A DNA stretch of 64,000 nt, taken from Gammaproteobacteria bacterium (lineage in GTDB: Bacteria; Pseudomonadota; Gammaproteobacteria; Burkholderiales; Burkholderiaceae_B). Position 1 is the stretch's first letter, and every line of letters begins with the position of its first letter. The position numbers were made by a program, and so were the translations under genes. A model generated the notes under the pieces. The model saw nothing but the letters and a program-made list of their open reading frames with translations, searched no databases and had not been told where the DNA came from. The stretch is taken from contig JAHIXK010000002.1 in assembly GCA_018815245.1 (NCBI GenBank), forward strand, positions 62,001 through 126,000, in the 5' to 3' direction. Positions 27,135 to 36,946 of this stretch are shown here, one piece after another.

Positions 27135-27228
27135 GGCGAGCCAGAACCCCGGCACTGACTTCACGGTTGTGGCTGCTTCCTTCCGGACCTGACCAGGTTG
27201 GCCGCTACGCCATGCGGGGAGGCCCGCC
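27135..27228 (-). ncRNA. ffs: SRP RNA (4.5S RNA)
   Basis: On the minus strand this segment carries the core GGTCAGGTCCGGAAGGAAGC (plus 27175-27194), the universally conserved symmetric loop and tetraloop of the bacterial SRP RNA; Ffh binds here. The 5' end GGCGGGCC and the 3' end GGCTCGCC pair over 8 positions including one G-U, giving a closed stem and a length of about 94 nt, typical of the short bacterial type. It lies between the AddA-like gene and dnaX, both on the same strand. The likely -10 TAGAAT (minus strand; plus 27236-27241) starts at the helicase stop codon and lies 7 bases before the RNA. Confidence 0.93.
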
Positions 27229-27235
27229 AGACTGA

Positions 27236-27241
27236 ATTCTA
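27236..27241 (-). promoter_or_regulatory. Likely -10 box of the SRP RNA gene
   Basis: TAGAAT on the minus strand, 7 bases before the first base of the SRP RNA, is a good match to TATAAT. Its first three bases are the TAG stop of the AddA-like helicase gene, so the RNA's promoter is embedded in the end of that gene. A convincing -35 is not seen. Confidence 0.5.
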
Positions 27242-30200
27242 CACCGAAGTCAGCCAATGAACTTCACCATGCCGGTCAATCAGCGCAGCTTGTGTGGGTG
27301 CCTGCTTTTTGCCATTGTTCAGGGTTAAATCAACTAAGCCCACGTATTCAAGCACTTGCCGGGTGTATTCAGGCAAATTACTTGAATTCACGGCCCATTT
27401 GTAGTCCAGCACCAGGAAGCGATCGGCCAATTCCAGCACACGGTCGGCCCGCAGGGATCGCCCATCGCCCAACACCCATTCCAGTTCATTGAACACCCGG
27501 TTGTTACTGGCGGCGGCACCCTGCAACCAGGGCTGTATCTCAGGTTTATTCACCAGCAAACGGCAAGCTTGTTCCACATGCTGCATTTCGTCCTCCCGCA
27601 AGGGCCGAAATACCGTTTCACAACGCACCTGCACCCAAGTCCACCAAACATCGAAAGGCGTATCAGCCAGTTCATCCACCCATTCAAGCGCGGCGTGCAA
27701 GGCAGTGCCCTTGCGCAATTCAGGCGAGGAAATGCGAGGCACTACGTTTCCAACGGGTGTGCTTAAGGCGCGCAACACCGGAAATTGCGGGCGCACCCAC
27801 ATGGCAGGCGGATCAAACAACCCAGCCAGTTCGATTTGAGCAGGGCCAAGGCCCGAAACTTCAACCTGTGGCCATGTGTCATGCACCTGCGTGGCAAAGG
27901 GAAGCAGGCGCTCATACCAACCTTTGCTGGCCCCGCGTTTTTCACTGCCGCTTAAGTGAATGGAGTGCCGTGCACGGGTTAGCGCCACATACAGCAGGTG
28001 GTCTTCTTCATCGGCGTAGGCTTGTTGTTCAATTGCTTGCGCTGCGGTGCGGCCCGGGCTGGGGTTGCTCAAATTGCCCATCACCGTGACCGAATTCGGG
28101 TGCGATTCACCCAAGACCCAGTCAATCAGCAAGCCCGCATTGCTGCCACCTGGCTTGGGCGATGAATTTGCATCGAACAACCACACATGATCGGCTTCCA
28201 GACCCTTGGCGGAATGTACAGTCATGATGCGCAACACATCGGGATTGCTGGCTGCGCCCTCGCTGTCTGAACTGGCGTAGGTTTGCAGCTTCACGGCCTC
28301 GTCAAATGCCTGCTGCAAACCCGGGAAACGCCCCTTGTTCAAACCCAGCGCCCAGGCCTTTAACCAATCCCAATGCTCGGCCATCATGACCCGTTGGCGC
28401 GGCGATGCCGAATTCAAATATTTCTCGGAAGCCCGTGTATCGGCCACCACTTTTGACAAGGTTTCAAACAGTGGCAAAGCCCGCGCCATGCCCAACCAAT
28501 TTGAAAGTTGAGCGTACAAAGTGACCCACGGCTTTTCGCCCTGCAAGGAAAGGGTTTCAAGCGTGCCCCACACGGTGGTGGCCTGGCTTGTTTTACCCGT
28601 TTGAATCAGGTGTTGGAATTGCGCAGAAGACAGTGCAATCAGCGGGCACCGCAGCAACTGAAGCAGGTGCAAATTCAAATGGGGGTCGTTTAAAAAACCC
28701 AAAAGCGCAACGGTGTCTGACCACACCTGCGAGGTGTAACGCTCGCCCTTGTCTTTGATGGTGTAAGCCAGCCCTGCTTCACGCAAAGCAGCCATCAATG
28801 GCAAGCCACTTTTGTGGGCACGCACCAGCACCATCGCTTCACTTAAATTTTTGATACTGCCGTTTTTCAGCCACTGTTGCAGGGTGTGCACCACACGCTT
28901 TGCTTCGTCCGGGCCAGCATCTTCTTTCAACAGTTTGGGGTAAACATTCAAACCACGCAGTGTTGAATCGCTTGCTTCGGCCAAACTGGTGTGCGCACGG
29001 AAGGCAGTTTGCCCTCGTGTTTGCCCCGGTTCAAATACGGTGTTGACCACATCGACCACAGCCTGCGAACAACGCCGTGTTGAATCGGATTCCAAAGTTT
29101 CAGCGGCAAAATTTTCAACCAGCCACGTTCGTGCGTGGTTGAACAAACGTGCTTCGGCACGGCGAAAACGGTAAATGGATTGCTTGGGGTCGCCCACCAA
29201 AAACACGCTGGGTTTGTCATCGCCGCTGTAATCTTGCAACCAAAGTTTCAGGATATTCCACTGCACCGGGTTGGTGTCTTGAAACTCATCCACCAACAAA
29301 TGGCGAACGCGGGTGTCCAGTTTTTGTTGCATGTAGGCGCGCTGTTCATCATTCATCAACATGCGCAATGCAGTGGCTTCAAGGTCATCGAAATCGCACA
29401 AACCCTGTTCAAGCTTGATCGATCTGTAGGTTTCAAACAACGGCTCAATCAATTGGGCCAAAGCAGCTGTAGCCTGCATGTCAAGCTGGTCTTTCTCCAG
29501 CTGCAAAGCCTGCGCAGTTTGCTGGGCCAAGCCCTCTAGTGTTTGAAGATATTCCGTTTCATCCACTGCTGCTTTTTGAGCTGCTGTGGGTTTGCTGAAG
29601 GTTTTACTCGGCTCGTTTTTTGAGGTTAAACAAACCGCTTTCAGTTGTTCAAAAACATCCCCTGCATCACCGCCTTCCCGCAATGCAGTCAGTGCCTTTT
29701 CTATTTCCACGGCATTGCTTTGTTGCTTGGCTGTGCCCAAGGCCAGCCAACGTGCAGCGGTGTTCCATTGCTGAAGGTAATCGCGGTTTTTCAATACCTC
29801 TAGCGGCCATTGTTGATCAGGCTCAATACCAAACACCATGCTCAACGGCGGCGCTTCGCTGTTGTGCAACCACAGGCTGCAGGCCACGCGATTGGTCAGT
29901 GCATGCTGCAACACTTGGCGCACCACGGCGCGGTCCATTTGCAATGCCAGCGTGTCAAAGGCTGGCAGCAATTCCGGTTGTTCGTTCAGCAAATTGGCGG
30001 TGAACACATCAATGGCCGTGTCCATCCAGAACAAGGTTTGATCGGTGGGTTCACTTTGCCTTGAAAAGCCGCTGGCCAGCGGTGCCATTTGGCACAATGA
30101 GGCGAACCAGCCATGAAAAGTGTCAATGGTAACGCCACGGGAATTGGTCAACACCTCGCCGGCCAGCGCACGCGCTTTTTTCAGGTTGGACTCACTTGCA

Positions 30201-30475
30201 ATTGCACCGCGTTCGGTTAGCAATGTGCAAAGCCGTTCATCACTTGACAAGGCGCATTCCCGCAGCAAGCCAAAAAGGCGTTCCTGCATTTCCTGCGCCG
30301 CTTTGCGTGTGAAGGTAATTGCCAAAATTTGATCAGGTCGTGCACCATCGAGCAACAAGCGAAACAGGCGCGCTGTAAGCAACCAGGTTTTACCGCTGCC
30401 CGCACAGGCTTCCACCACCACACTGTTGGCGGGGTTACAGGCGATCGACGTAAAGTCTCTGGACGAATCACTCAT
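27239..30475 (-). CDS. AddA-like UvrD-type helicase/nuclease
   Basis: Large helicase-nuclease subunit of 1078 residues, with an ATP-dependent superfamily I helicase core and a C-terminal nuclease domain. Motif I is EACAGSGKTWLLTARLFRLLL, motif Ia ITFTRKAAQEMQERL, motif II LLVDEFQDTNPVQW and motif III GDPKQSIYRFRRAE. A UvrD C-terminal part has TVHSAKGLEADHVWLFD and LYVALTRARHSIHL. The PD-(D/E)XK-like nuclease ends with RADRVLELADRFLVLDYKW. It overlaps the upstream nuclease gene by 8 bp, so the two are a coupled pair acting like AddAB/RecBCD at double-strand breaks. The ATG at 30475 is preferred to 30601. I leave the symbol open because this betaproteobacterial family is divergent. Confidence 0.9.
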   Translation of the reverse strand: MSDSSRDFTSIACNPANSVVVEACAGSGKTWLLTARLFRLLLDGARPDQILAITFTRKAAQEMQERLFGLLRECALSSDERLCTLLTERGAIASESNLKKARALAGEVLTNSRGVTIDTFHGWFASLCQMAPLASGFSRQSEPTDQTLFWMDTAIDVFTANLLNEQPELLPAFDTLALQMDRAVVRQVLQHALTNRVACSLWLHNSEAPPLSMVFGIEPDQQWPLEVLKNRDYLQQWNTAARWLALGTAKQQSNAVEIEKALTALREGGDAGDVFEQLKAVCLTSKNEPSKTFSKPTAAQKAAVDETEYLQTLEGLAQQTAQALQLEKDQLDMQATAALAQLIEPLFETYRSIKLEQGLCDFDDLEATALRMLMNDEQRAYMQQKLDTRVRHLLVDEFQDTNPVQWNILKLWLQDYSGDDKPSVFLVGDPKQSIYRFRRAEARLFNHARTWLVENFAAETLESDSTRRCSQAVVDVVNTVFEPGQTRGQTAFRAHTSLAEASDSTLRGLNVYPKLLKEDAGPDEAKRVVHTLQQWLKNGSIKNLSEAMVLVRAHKSGLPLMAALREAGLAYTIKDKGERYTSQVWSDTVALLGFLNDPHLNLHLLQLLRCPLIALSSAQFQHLIQTGKTSQATTVWGTLETLSLQGEKPWVTLYAQLSNWLGMARALPLFETLSKVVADTRASEKYLNSASPRQRVMMAEHWDWLKAWALGLNKGRFPGLQQAFDEAVKLQTYASSDSEGAASNPDVLRIMTVHSAKGLEADHVWLFDANSSPKPGGSNAGLLIDWVLGESHPNSVTVMGNLSNPSPGRTAAQAIEQQAYADEEDHLLYVALTRARHSIHLSGSEKRGASKGWYERLLPFATQVHDTWPQVEVSGLGPAQIELAGLFDPPAMWVRPQFPVLRALSTPVGNVVPRISSPELRKGTALHAALEWVDELADTPFDVWWTWVQVRCETVFRPLREDEMQHVEQACRLLVNKPEIQPWLQGAAASNNRVFNELEWVLGDGRSLRADRVLELADRFLVLDYKWAVNSSNLPEYTRQVLEYVGLVDLTLNNGKKQAPTQAALIDRHGEVHWLTSV

Positions 30476-32984
30476 CCTCGCCCTCCTCGCCTGCGGTGTT
30501 CTCGTTGAATGCGGGGTGTGTTTCCGGCCTGCACACGCCGCGCACGGCGCAATATTCACAGGCGTCGCCGGGGTTTGCTTGCCACACGGCCTTGCCTTCA
30601 AAAAATGAATTCAGTTCAATGGCCAGGTCACTGAGCAACACTTGTCCCCACGACTCGAAACCCTGCTCGCGGTAATCGTCGCTTAGCGGTGGAAAACTGA
30701 CCCAGTCCACTTTGTCTTTGTGCAAGCCCAGAAAATCAAGCTGCGCAGCGGGGCTGTTCAACATGGCTTGATACGCGGGCAACTGGGGTTGGCTCAAAGG
30801 CTCCGCCAATCGTTTCTTCAACACGGAAGGGTTAGTGAATTTGATGTCGGAAATGGCCAGTGCATCACCCCGAGTGTCCAGCCTGTCCACCCGACCTTTC
30901 AATGCCAGCGAGGCACCACTGGGTTGAAGAATCAAGGTGTGTTCCACCTGCTGCTCTGCACCCTTGAATTGCCAACCCTGAATTTGCCGCTCCATCAGTT
31001 TGCCCGCGATGCGCGGCACAATTTGATCAAAAAATTTCAGGAAAGGGTAAACGGTTGCGCGGTCGGTTAATTCAAGCTTGTTCCACACCAACCTGGCCTG
31101 GTCCAACAGTGCTTGTTTCCAGGCTTGCAATTGATTCACAGGTTGGCCTGGCAAAGCCATGTGCTGCGCCGTTTTTTCCAACACCTTGTGCACAAAAATG
31201 CCGCGCAACTGTTCATAGCGCATGGCCCCGTTGTCGCGCTGCGGCGGCCAGGGCAAGGCATGCTTCAAACCAAAACGAAGGCGGCAAACTGCCCAGTCGT
31301 CCAGCGCGGTAACCCGAATTGATTCGGGCAATGAACCCGCATTGCCCAAAGCCGTAATTTGCAAAGCTTGCTCAGGCTGTTCGCGCACCTCAATTTCAAG
31401 GCTTGAAAGTGCACGGTGCCACTTGCGTGACCAGTGCTGAGCCAGGCTTTCAGAATCCCGAAGCACAATGTCCAGCCAGGTTAATTCCGGCAATAACATT
31501 TCAGGCTTGCCAGCCACCTGCGCGCTGTGAACCAAAGTCACCTCACCACTGTGCAACAGCAGTTCATACAGGGCAGAAATTTTTTGAATGCGTGCCAGGC
31601 GTGGGCCGGGAAAACCCAATTCCTGTGCCACGGCAGGTGGCAACAAACCGGGTGGGCTTTCCTGAAAATGCGATTGCGCACAACCCAACACCAACACGCG
31701 CTTGAATTGCCGCATGCGGGTACTTAACAGCGGCACCATGCGCACGGGGCTTTCGATATCCAGCGGGCGAAAACGTTGCGACTCAGCCCAGCTGCGCCAA
31801 GCGGCCAAAAATTCCTGCGCATCAAATTCGGTTTGTGCGGGCACCTGCCGCATCAAGCCCAGCACAGTCAACAGTTGCAGCCCTGCTTCGTCGGGCTGCA
31901 ACGCCGCATCCAAACCATGCTTTTCAAACAAAGCCACGAAAGCGGACGCCCACTGCGCCAGTGTGTGGCGGCTTCCTGTTTTGCCAAAGCCCCAAGGCTC
32001 CAGGTGCTCAAGCGGCACGCCAGTGAAGGGTTGGGTAATTGAAGTGAGCTGGCCATGATGTACAAACTGTTGCAACAGGTGGTCAAACCAGCCCGCCACG
32101 TTCGACGTGGACAAACGCCAACCCGTGCGGTCGTCCACCAACACACCCACTTCGGCCAGCAAACCCACCATGCGGCGCGCAGCCAAACGATCCAGCACGG
32201 CCACAGCTATTTCAGTTGCGGGGTCGGCACGCAGCCATTCCAGAATTTGATGGGCCGCTTGCTGCGCCTGTGTGGTTTCATCGGGCGCCACCTGCAACAC
32301 CACGGGGCGGGGCTGTGCAGCAAAACGCCTTGCGCCCAAGGCTTGCCACGGCAAGGGCCCTTCTATGGCGGGTAACTTGAACACTTGCACCGGCACATTG
32401 GGGTAAAACAGTTCCAGCCAAAGGCCGGGCACAGTTTCGCCGTCGTCAAACCACACCACATACGGGGGTTGTTTGCGCATGGGTTCTGCCGGTTTGGGCA
32501 ACAGGTCCATCAACTCGGCGGCGTAGGTTTGGGCCAGGGTGGCCACCACTTGCGCCTCTTCGGCCGCAAAAGTGTTGTTCTCCGAATACTCGGCCAGCGC
32601 AATTGTGTTGCGTTTTTGCACCAACACCTGCCGCAGTGCCAGCTCCAGGTATTCCTGCGCCAAGCCCCACAACTGCGAGGGTGATGAACCACCTCCCAGC
32701 AAAGGCAAGCGGCGCAACACACCCACCAAATCGGCTTGCAGGGCCAACCAGGGGCCCATGGCGGCAGGCTGACTCAAGCGGTCAGCCGTTTGAACCCAAG
32801 GCCCCAAGGCCGCCTGCCCCTTGTGGTGCAGGCCCCAGCGGCGTTTAAACGTTGCAACCGTTTCGATGCGCGGCATGATCCACAACACCGACGAAGGATC
32901 GTGCCCGGCTTGTTCAAGCCAGCCAAAGGCCTCATCAAAGGCGCTGGAGAAAAATGGATCAATATTGATGGGGGGCTGGGTCAA
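30468..32984 (-). CDS. AddB-like PD-(D/E)XK nuclease (probable DNA repair protein)
   Basis: Second subunit (838 residues) of the AddA/AddB-like enzyme. The N-terminal part resembles inactivated helicase domains; the C-terminal part has a RecB-type nuclease: LKGRVDRLDTRGDALAISDIKF (Asp and Lys of the PD-(D/E)XK fold). Near the C-terminus is DACEYCAVRGVCRP, matching the cysteine trio of the AddB Fe-S cluster, with a further Cys in AVCRLRFGLKH. The presence of the cluster is inferred. Such proteins are often annotated simply as probable DNA repair proteins in betaproteobacteria. It probably forms a heterodimer with the AddA-like protein encoded by the overlapping downstream gene. Confidence 0.86.
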   Translation of the reverse strand: MTQPPINIDPFFSSAFDEAFGWLEQAGHDPSSVLWIMPRIETVATFKRRWGLHHKGQAALGPWVQTADRLSQPAAMGPWLALQADLVGVLRRLPLLGGGSSPSQLWGLAQEYLELALRQVLVQKRNTIALAEYSENNTFAAEEAQVVATLAQTYAAELMDLLPKPAEPMRKQPPYVVWFDDGETVPGLWLELFYPNVPVQVFKLPAIEGPLPWQALGARRFAAQPRPVVLQVAPDETTQAQQAAHQILEWLRADPATEIAVAVLDRLAARRMVGLLAEVGVLVDDRTGWRLSTSNVAGWFDHLLQQFVHHGQLTSITQPFTGVPLEHLEPWGFGKTGSRHTLAQWASAFVALFEKHGLDAALQPDEAGLQLLTVLGLMRQVPAQTEFDAQEFLAAWRSWAESQRFRPLDIESPVRMVPLLSTRMRQFKRVLVLGCAQSHFQESPPGLLPPAVAQELGFPGPRLARIQKISALYELLLHSGEVTLVHSAQVAGKPEMLLPELTWLDIVLRDSESLAQHWSRKWHRALSSLEIEVREQPEQALQITALGNAGSLPESIRVTALDDWAVCRLRFGLKHALPWPPQRDNGAMRYEQLRGIFVHKVLEKTAQHMALPGQPVNQLQAWKQALLDQARLVWNKLELTDRATVYPFLKFFDQIVPRIAGKLMERQIQGWQFKGAEQQVEHTLILQPSGASLALKGRVDRLDTRGDALAISDIKFTNPSVLKKRLAEPLSQPQLPAYQAMLNSPAAQLDFLGLHKDKVDWVSFPPLSDDYREQGFESWGQVLLSDLAIELNSFFEGKAVWQANPGDACEYCAVRGVCRPETHPAFNENTAGEEGEDE

Positions 32985-33141
32985 AACGCGTGTTTGGTTT
33001 GTGTTTCAGTTCAATTTCGCTGTACCATTCAGAATAGCATTTTCTTAAATGAAGAACTTTCATTGTCTGCGTGTGTGCTTTAATCACCCAGATGCGCTTT
33101 GTGAATACCCTCCGAAGCACTTTACCCAGTTGAGGACTTAA

Positions 33142-33471
33142 ATGAGCAGTGACCTGATCAAACACGTCAGTGACGCATCTTTTGACGGCGATGTCTTGAA
33201 AACCGATGGCCCCGTGCTTGTCGATTACTGGGCCGAATGGTGTGGCCCTTGCAAAATGATTGCCCCGATTCTGGACGATTTGTCGACGGAATACCAAGGC
33301 AAACTACAAATCGCCAAAATGAACGTGGACGAGAATTCCGACACGCCCGCCAAATATGGCATTCGTGGTATTCCAACCCTGATGCTGTTCAAAAATGGCG
33401 CTGTGGTGGCCACGAAAGTGGGTGCCCTGTCGAAATCTCAGCTGTCGGCGTTTATCGAAAGCCATCTGTAA
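33142..33471 (+). CDS. trxA: Thioredoxin
   Basis: Classical thioredoxin of 109 residues. The active site WCGPCK lies in [19 protein letters not shown] (Cys about 33 and 36) and the cis-Pro loop is [11 protein letters not shown]. It reduces disulfides in ribonucleotide reductase, PAPS reductase and others and is reduced by thioredoxin reductase. The gene lies upstream of rho, as in many betaproteobacteria. It is divergent from the AddB-like gene; the 157-bp region between them must carry promoters for both, but I could not assign -35/-10 boxes. Confidence 0.98.
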   Translation: MSSDLIKHVSDASFDGDVLKTDGPVLVDYWAEWCGPCKMIAPILDDLSTEYQGKLQIAKMNVDENSDTPAKYGIRGIPTLMLFKNGAVVATKVGALSKSQLSAFIESHL

Positions 33472-33593
33472 TAGAATACGAATTGAGTTGCCTGGCCTGG
33501 TGCCGGGCATCGAACCCCTTCACCGCAGTAACACCCCACCCTTCGTTAACCTGTTTACCTCGCGGCGTTCGCCACCTACACAAATAGCCAAAC

Positions 33594-34850
33594 ATGTATC
33601 TATCTGAACTAAAAACGCAACACGTCTCTGCCCTGCTCGAAGTGGCTGGTGGCCTTGAAATTGAAAACGCCAACCGCATGCGCAAACAGGAATTGATGTT
33701 CGCAATCCTGAAAAAGCGCGCCAAGAATGGTGAACAGATTTTCGGTGACGGCGTACTTGAAGTATTGCCCGACGGCTTTGGCTTTCTGCGCTCGCCAGAA
33801 ACGTCTTACCTGGCCAGCCCCGATGACATTTACATTTCCCCCAGCCAGATTCGACGCTTCAACCTGCACACCGGTGACAGCATTGAAGGCGAAGTACGAA
33901 CCCCAAAAGATGGCGAGCGTTACTTTGCGCTGGTGAAAGTGGACAAGGTCAACGGCGAAGCGCCTGAAGCCAGCAAGCACAAAATTCTGTTTGAAAACCT
34001 GACGCCGCTACACCCCAACCAGCCTTTGAAGCTGGAACGCGACATGCGCGGCGAGGAAAACAACACAGGTCGTATCATTGACCTGGTGGCCCCAATCGGC
34101 AAGGGCCAGCGTGGTTTGCTGGTAGCCCCGCCGAAATCGGGCAAAACCGTGATGCTCCAGCACATTGCGCATGCCATTACCGCGAACCACCCCGACATCA
34201 CATTGATCGTGTTGTTGATCGACGAGCGCCCGGAAGAAGTAACAGAAATGATGCGTTCAGTGCGAGGCGAAGTAATTGCCTCTACATTTGACGAACCCGC
34301 AACCCGCCACGTGCAAGTGGCTGAAATGGTGATCGAAAAGGCCAAACGCCTGGTTGAACACAAGCGCGACGTGGTCATTTTGCTTGACTCCATTACCCGC
34401 TTGGCCCGCGCTTACAACACGGTGGTGCCTTCATCAGGCAAGGTGCTGACCGGTGGTGTAGATGCCAACGCCCTGCACCGCCCCAAGCGCTTTTTCGGTG
34501 CTGCCCGCAACATTGAAGAAGGCGGATCACTGACCATCATCGCCACAGCACTGGTTGACACCGGTTCGCGCATGGACGAGGTGATTTACGAAGAATTCAA
34601 GGGCACCGGCAACATGGAAATCCACATGGAACGCCGCATGGCGGAAAAGCGTGTGTACCCGGCCATCAACATCAACCGCTCATCCACACGTCGCGAAGAA
34701 TTGCTGATCAAGCCCGATTTGCTGCAGAAGATCTGGCTGCTGCGCCGCCTGCTGCACGACATGGACGAAATAGCTGCAATGGAATTCCTGATGGACAAGA
34801 TCCGCCAGACCAAGAACAACGCAGAATTCTTTGAAATGATGAAGAAGTAA
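33594..34850 (+). CDS. rho: Transcription termination factor Rho
   Basis: Hexameric RNA helicase of 418 residues. The N-terminal OB-fold/Rho-N is followed by the RNA-binding segment [24 protein letters not shown]-like, the Walker A region [19 protein letters not shown], Walker [14 protein letters not shown], the arginine-finger and Q-loop region TRLARAYN, and the secondary RNA-binding segment [17 protein letters not shown]. Full length (E. coli Rho is 419). It is followed by a strong hairpin terminator at 34872. A 122-bp leader separates it from trxA; Rho is often autoregulated through such leaders, but that is inference here. Confidence 0.98.
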   Translation: MYLSELKTQHVSALLEVAGGLEIENANRMRKQELMFAILKKRAKNGEQIFGDGVLEVLPDGFGFLRSPETSYLASPDDIYISPSQIRRFNLHTGDSIEGEVRTPKDGERYFALVKVDKVNGEAPEASKHKILFENLTPLHPNQPLKLERDMRGEENNTGRIIDLVAPIGKGQRGLLVAPPKSGKTVMLQHIAHAITANHPDITLIVLLIDERPEEVTEMMRSVRGEVIASTFDEPATRHVQVAEMVIEKAKRLVEHKRDVVILLDSITRLARAYNTVVPSSGKVLTGGVDANALHRPKRFFGAARNIEEGGSLTIIATALVDTGSRMDEVIYEEFKGTGNMEIHMERRMAEKRVYPAININRSSTRREELLIKPDLLQKIWLLRRLLHDMDEIAAMEFLMDKIRQTKNNAEFFEMMKK

Positions 34851-34871
34851 ATCAAATCATCTTTTCTGACC

Positions 34872-34906
34872 AAAGCCCATGCTGCAGTTGCGCCATGGGC
34901 TTTTTT
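34872..34906 (+). terminator. Rho-independent terminator after rho
   Basis: AAAGCCCATG and CATGGGCTTT arms separated by a loop of about 12 bases, followed by TTTTT. It lies 21 bases after the rho stop and just before the lemA cluster, so it should separate the two transcription units. Confidence 0.9.
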
Positions 34907-34946
34907 AATTGCACAATCAAGCAACCACCCACCAAGGAGCGTTTGA

Positions 34947-35546
34947 ATGAATCGCGTACTTTCCCGTGCACTGCCTGTCTTCACCCTGTTGCTTACGCTA
35001 AGCGGCTGCGGTTACAACACCTTTCAAACCACCGATGAACAGGTGAATGCCGCGTGGGCCGAAGTGCTGAACCAATACCAGCGCCGTGCAGACCTGGTGC
35101 CCAACCTGGTGAATGTGGTGAAAGCCGAAGCGAATTTCGAGCAGGAAACACTGACGCAGGTGGTAGAAGCACGCTCGAAGGCCACCTCGATTCAGGCCAC
35201 ACCGGAACTGATCAACGACCCGGAGGCTTTCAATAAATTTCAGCAGGCACAAGGTGAGTTAAGCGGAGCGCTATCTCGCCTGCTGCTGATCACTGAAAAT
35301 TACCCCAACCTGAAAGCCAATCAGGCATTCCGCGACTTGCAGGCGCAACTGGAGGGCACAGAAAACCGCATCACCGTGGCACGCAACCGATACATCAAAG
35401 CGGTGCAAGAATACAACGTGACAGTGCGTTCATTCCCCAGCAACCTGACCGCCATGGTGATGGGCTACAACGTCAAACCCAGCTTTACGGTTGAAAACGA
35501 AGCGGCCATTTCCAAGCCCCCTACAGTTGATTTCGGCACCAAGTGA
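34947..35546 (+). CDS. lemA: LemA family lipoprotein
   Basis: LemA family protein of 199 residues. The N-terminus MNRVLSRALPVFTLLLTLSGCGYN ends in an LSGC lipobox, so it is a predicted lipoprotein. The LemA core is visible: WAEVLNQYQRRADLVPNLVNVVKAEANFEQETLTQVVEARSKA, then LSRLLLITENYPNLKANQAFRDLQAQLEGTENRI. The structure is a helical bundle and the function is not known; it usually occurs with TPM-domain genes, as here. It is followed directly by two TPM-domain genes, with a TGATG overlap to the first. Confidence 0.95.
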   Translation: MNRVLSRALPVFTLLLTLSGCGYNTFQTTDEQVNAAWAEVLNQYQRRADLVPNLVNVVKAEANFEQETLTQVVEARSKATSIQATPELINDPEAFNKFQQAQGELSGALSRLLLITENYPNLKANQAFRDLQAQLEGTENRITVARNRYIKAVQEYNVTVRSFPSNLTAMVMGYNVKPSFTVENEAAISKPPTVDFGTK

Positions 35547-36406
35547 TGCAAAACATCTACTCGGCATTGGTTCGCGTTTGGCTGTGCGCAATCATTCTGC
35601 TCGCCCCAAGCTTGCTGAAAGCCGAGGTGCCTGTACCTGCATTGACCGCGCAAGTGGTCGACAGCACCGGCACCTTGAGCAATGAAGAACAAGCAACCTT
35701 GATTCAAAAGTTGCAGGCATTTGAAGCAAGCAAAGGCAGTCAAATTGCCGTGTTGCTGGTGCAAACCACGCAACCGGAACCCATTGAGCAGTACGCGCTG
35801 CGTGTAGCCGAGAGCTGGAAAATTGGTCGAAAAAACATCGACGATGGCGCAATTCTGGTGGTGGCTTTGCAAGACCGTGCCCTGCGTATCGAGGTGGGTT
35901 ACGGCCTTGAAGGTGCGCTGACTGACATCACATCCAAACGCATCATTGAGGAATTCATCACCCCGCAATTTCGCCAGGGCGACATTGCTGGCGGTGTGGC
36001 GGCAGGCGTGGATCAAATGATCCGGGTAATTGAAGGCGAACCCTTGCCTGAACCTGCGCGCGCTGCGACCAAGAGCGGCACCAATTCCATTGAAGACATT
36101 GCCCCGCTGGTCTTCATGCTGGCCATTTTTCTGGGTGGTTTTTTGCGAAAGGCCATTGGCAAGCTTCCTGCTGCGCTGGCCACGGGTGGTGTGGTTTTTG
36201 TGGTGGCATGGCTTTTTGCAGGCGCGGTGATCATCGCCATTCTGGCTGCCCTTGCGGCGGCGGTTCTGACTTTGTTCGGAAGCAGCATGGGCGGTATTGG
36301 TGGTGGTCGTGGCGGCTTTGGCCGGGGTGGTGGTTTTGGCGGCGGTGGTGGCTTCAGCGGCGGCGGCGGCGGTTTTGGTGGCGGTGGCGCCTCGGGAAGG
36401 TGGTAG
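35546..36406 (+). CDS. TPM domain protein (YgcG family) with Gly-rich tail
   Basis: Membrane-associated protein of 286 residues. A signal peptide (VRVWLCAIILLAPSLLKAE) is followed by a TPM domain (VVDSTGTLSNEEQATLIQKLQAFEASKGSQIAVLLV ... IDDGAILVVALQDRALRIEVGYGLEGALTD), two membrane segments (about residues 188-240) and a C-terminal tail made almost only of Gly with Phe, Ser and Arg. ATG 35546 overlaps the lemA stop (TGATG). The gene sits between lemA and a second TPM gene, a common trio whose function is not known. Confidence 0.93.
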   Translation: MQNIYSALVRVWLCAIILLAPSLLKAEVPVPALTAQVVDSTGTLSNEEQATLIQKLQAFEASKGSQIAVLLVQTTQPEPIEQYALRVAESWKIGRKNIDDGAILVVALQDRALRIEVGYGLEGALTDITSKRIIEEFITPQFRQGDIAGGVAAGVDQMIRVIEGEPLPEPARAATKSGTNSIEDIAPLVFMLAIFLGGFLRKAIGKLPAALATGGVVFVVAWLFAGAVIIAILAALAAAVLTLFGSSMGGIGGGRGGFGRGGGFGGGGGFSGGGGGFGGGGASGRW

Positions 36407-36408
36407 AC

Positions 36409-36909
36409 ATGGACTTCAAACGCATTCTGAAACACCTGATGACCACAGAGCGGCATGTGCGCAAAATTTTCACGCCCACGCACCTTGAACACATTGCGCA
36501 CTCCATTCAGGCCAGCGAAAGACAACACAGCGGAGAAATTCGTTTTGCCGTAGAAAGTGCTCTGGAATTACAAACGTTGCTCGACAAGGCAACACCCCGG
36601 CGACGCGCCATTGAGGTGTTCAGCGAATTGCATGTGTGGGACACTGAACTGAACAACGGCGTGCTGATTTACGTGCTGCTGGCCGACCATGCCATCGAAA
36701 TTGTGGCCGACCGAGGCATTCATGCCAAAGTGGGCACACAGTACTGGGACAATTTGTGCAAAGCCATTGAAACTGCATTTGCGAAGGGACACTACGAAGA
36801 AGGTGTGAAAACTTGTGTTGCAGCAGTGAGTGAGAAATTAATTCAACACTTTCCGCATGATGGGGGTGGGGAAAACGAACTTCCCGACACCCCGGTGGTA
36901 ATTGCTTAA
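36409..36909 (+). CDS. TPM domain protein (second)
   Basis: Protein of 166 residues related to the C-terminal TPM proteins of lemA clusters. The region MDFKRILKHLMTTERHVRKIFTPTHLEHIAHSIQASERQHSGEIRFAVESALEL, then RRRAIEVFSELHVWDTELNNGVLIYVLLADHAIEIVADRGIHAKV, matches the TPM pattern (...GVLI...ADHAIEI.ADRGI). There is no signal peptide or membrane helix. It begins 2 bases after the previous stop (ATG 36409). Its role is unknown. A much longer frame that starts at 36208 lies inside the preceding gene and is rejected. Confidence 0.88.
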   Translation: MDFKRILKHLMTTERHVRKIFTPTHLEHIAHSIQASERQHSGEIRFAVESALELQTLLDKATPRRRAIEVFSELHVWDTELNNGVLIYVLLADHAIEIVADRGIHAKVGTQYWDNLCKAIETAFAKGHYEEGVKTCVAAVSEKLIQHFPHDGGGENELPDTPVVIA

Positions 36910-36946
36910 GCCTCGAGTCTGCCAAGCGCCTTGATACAAGAAAAAA

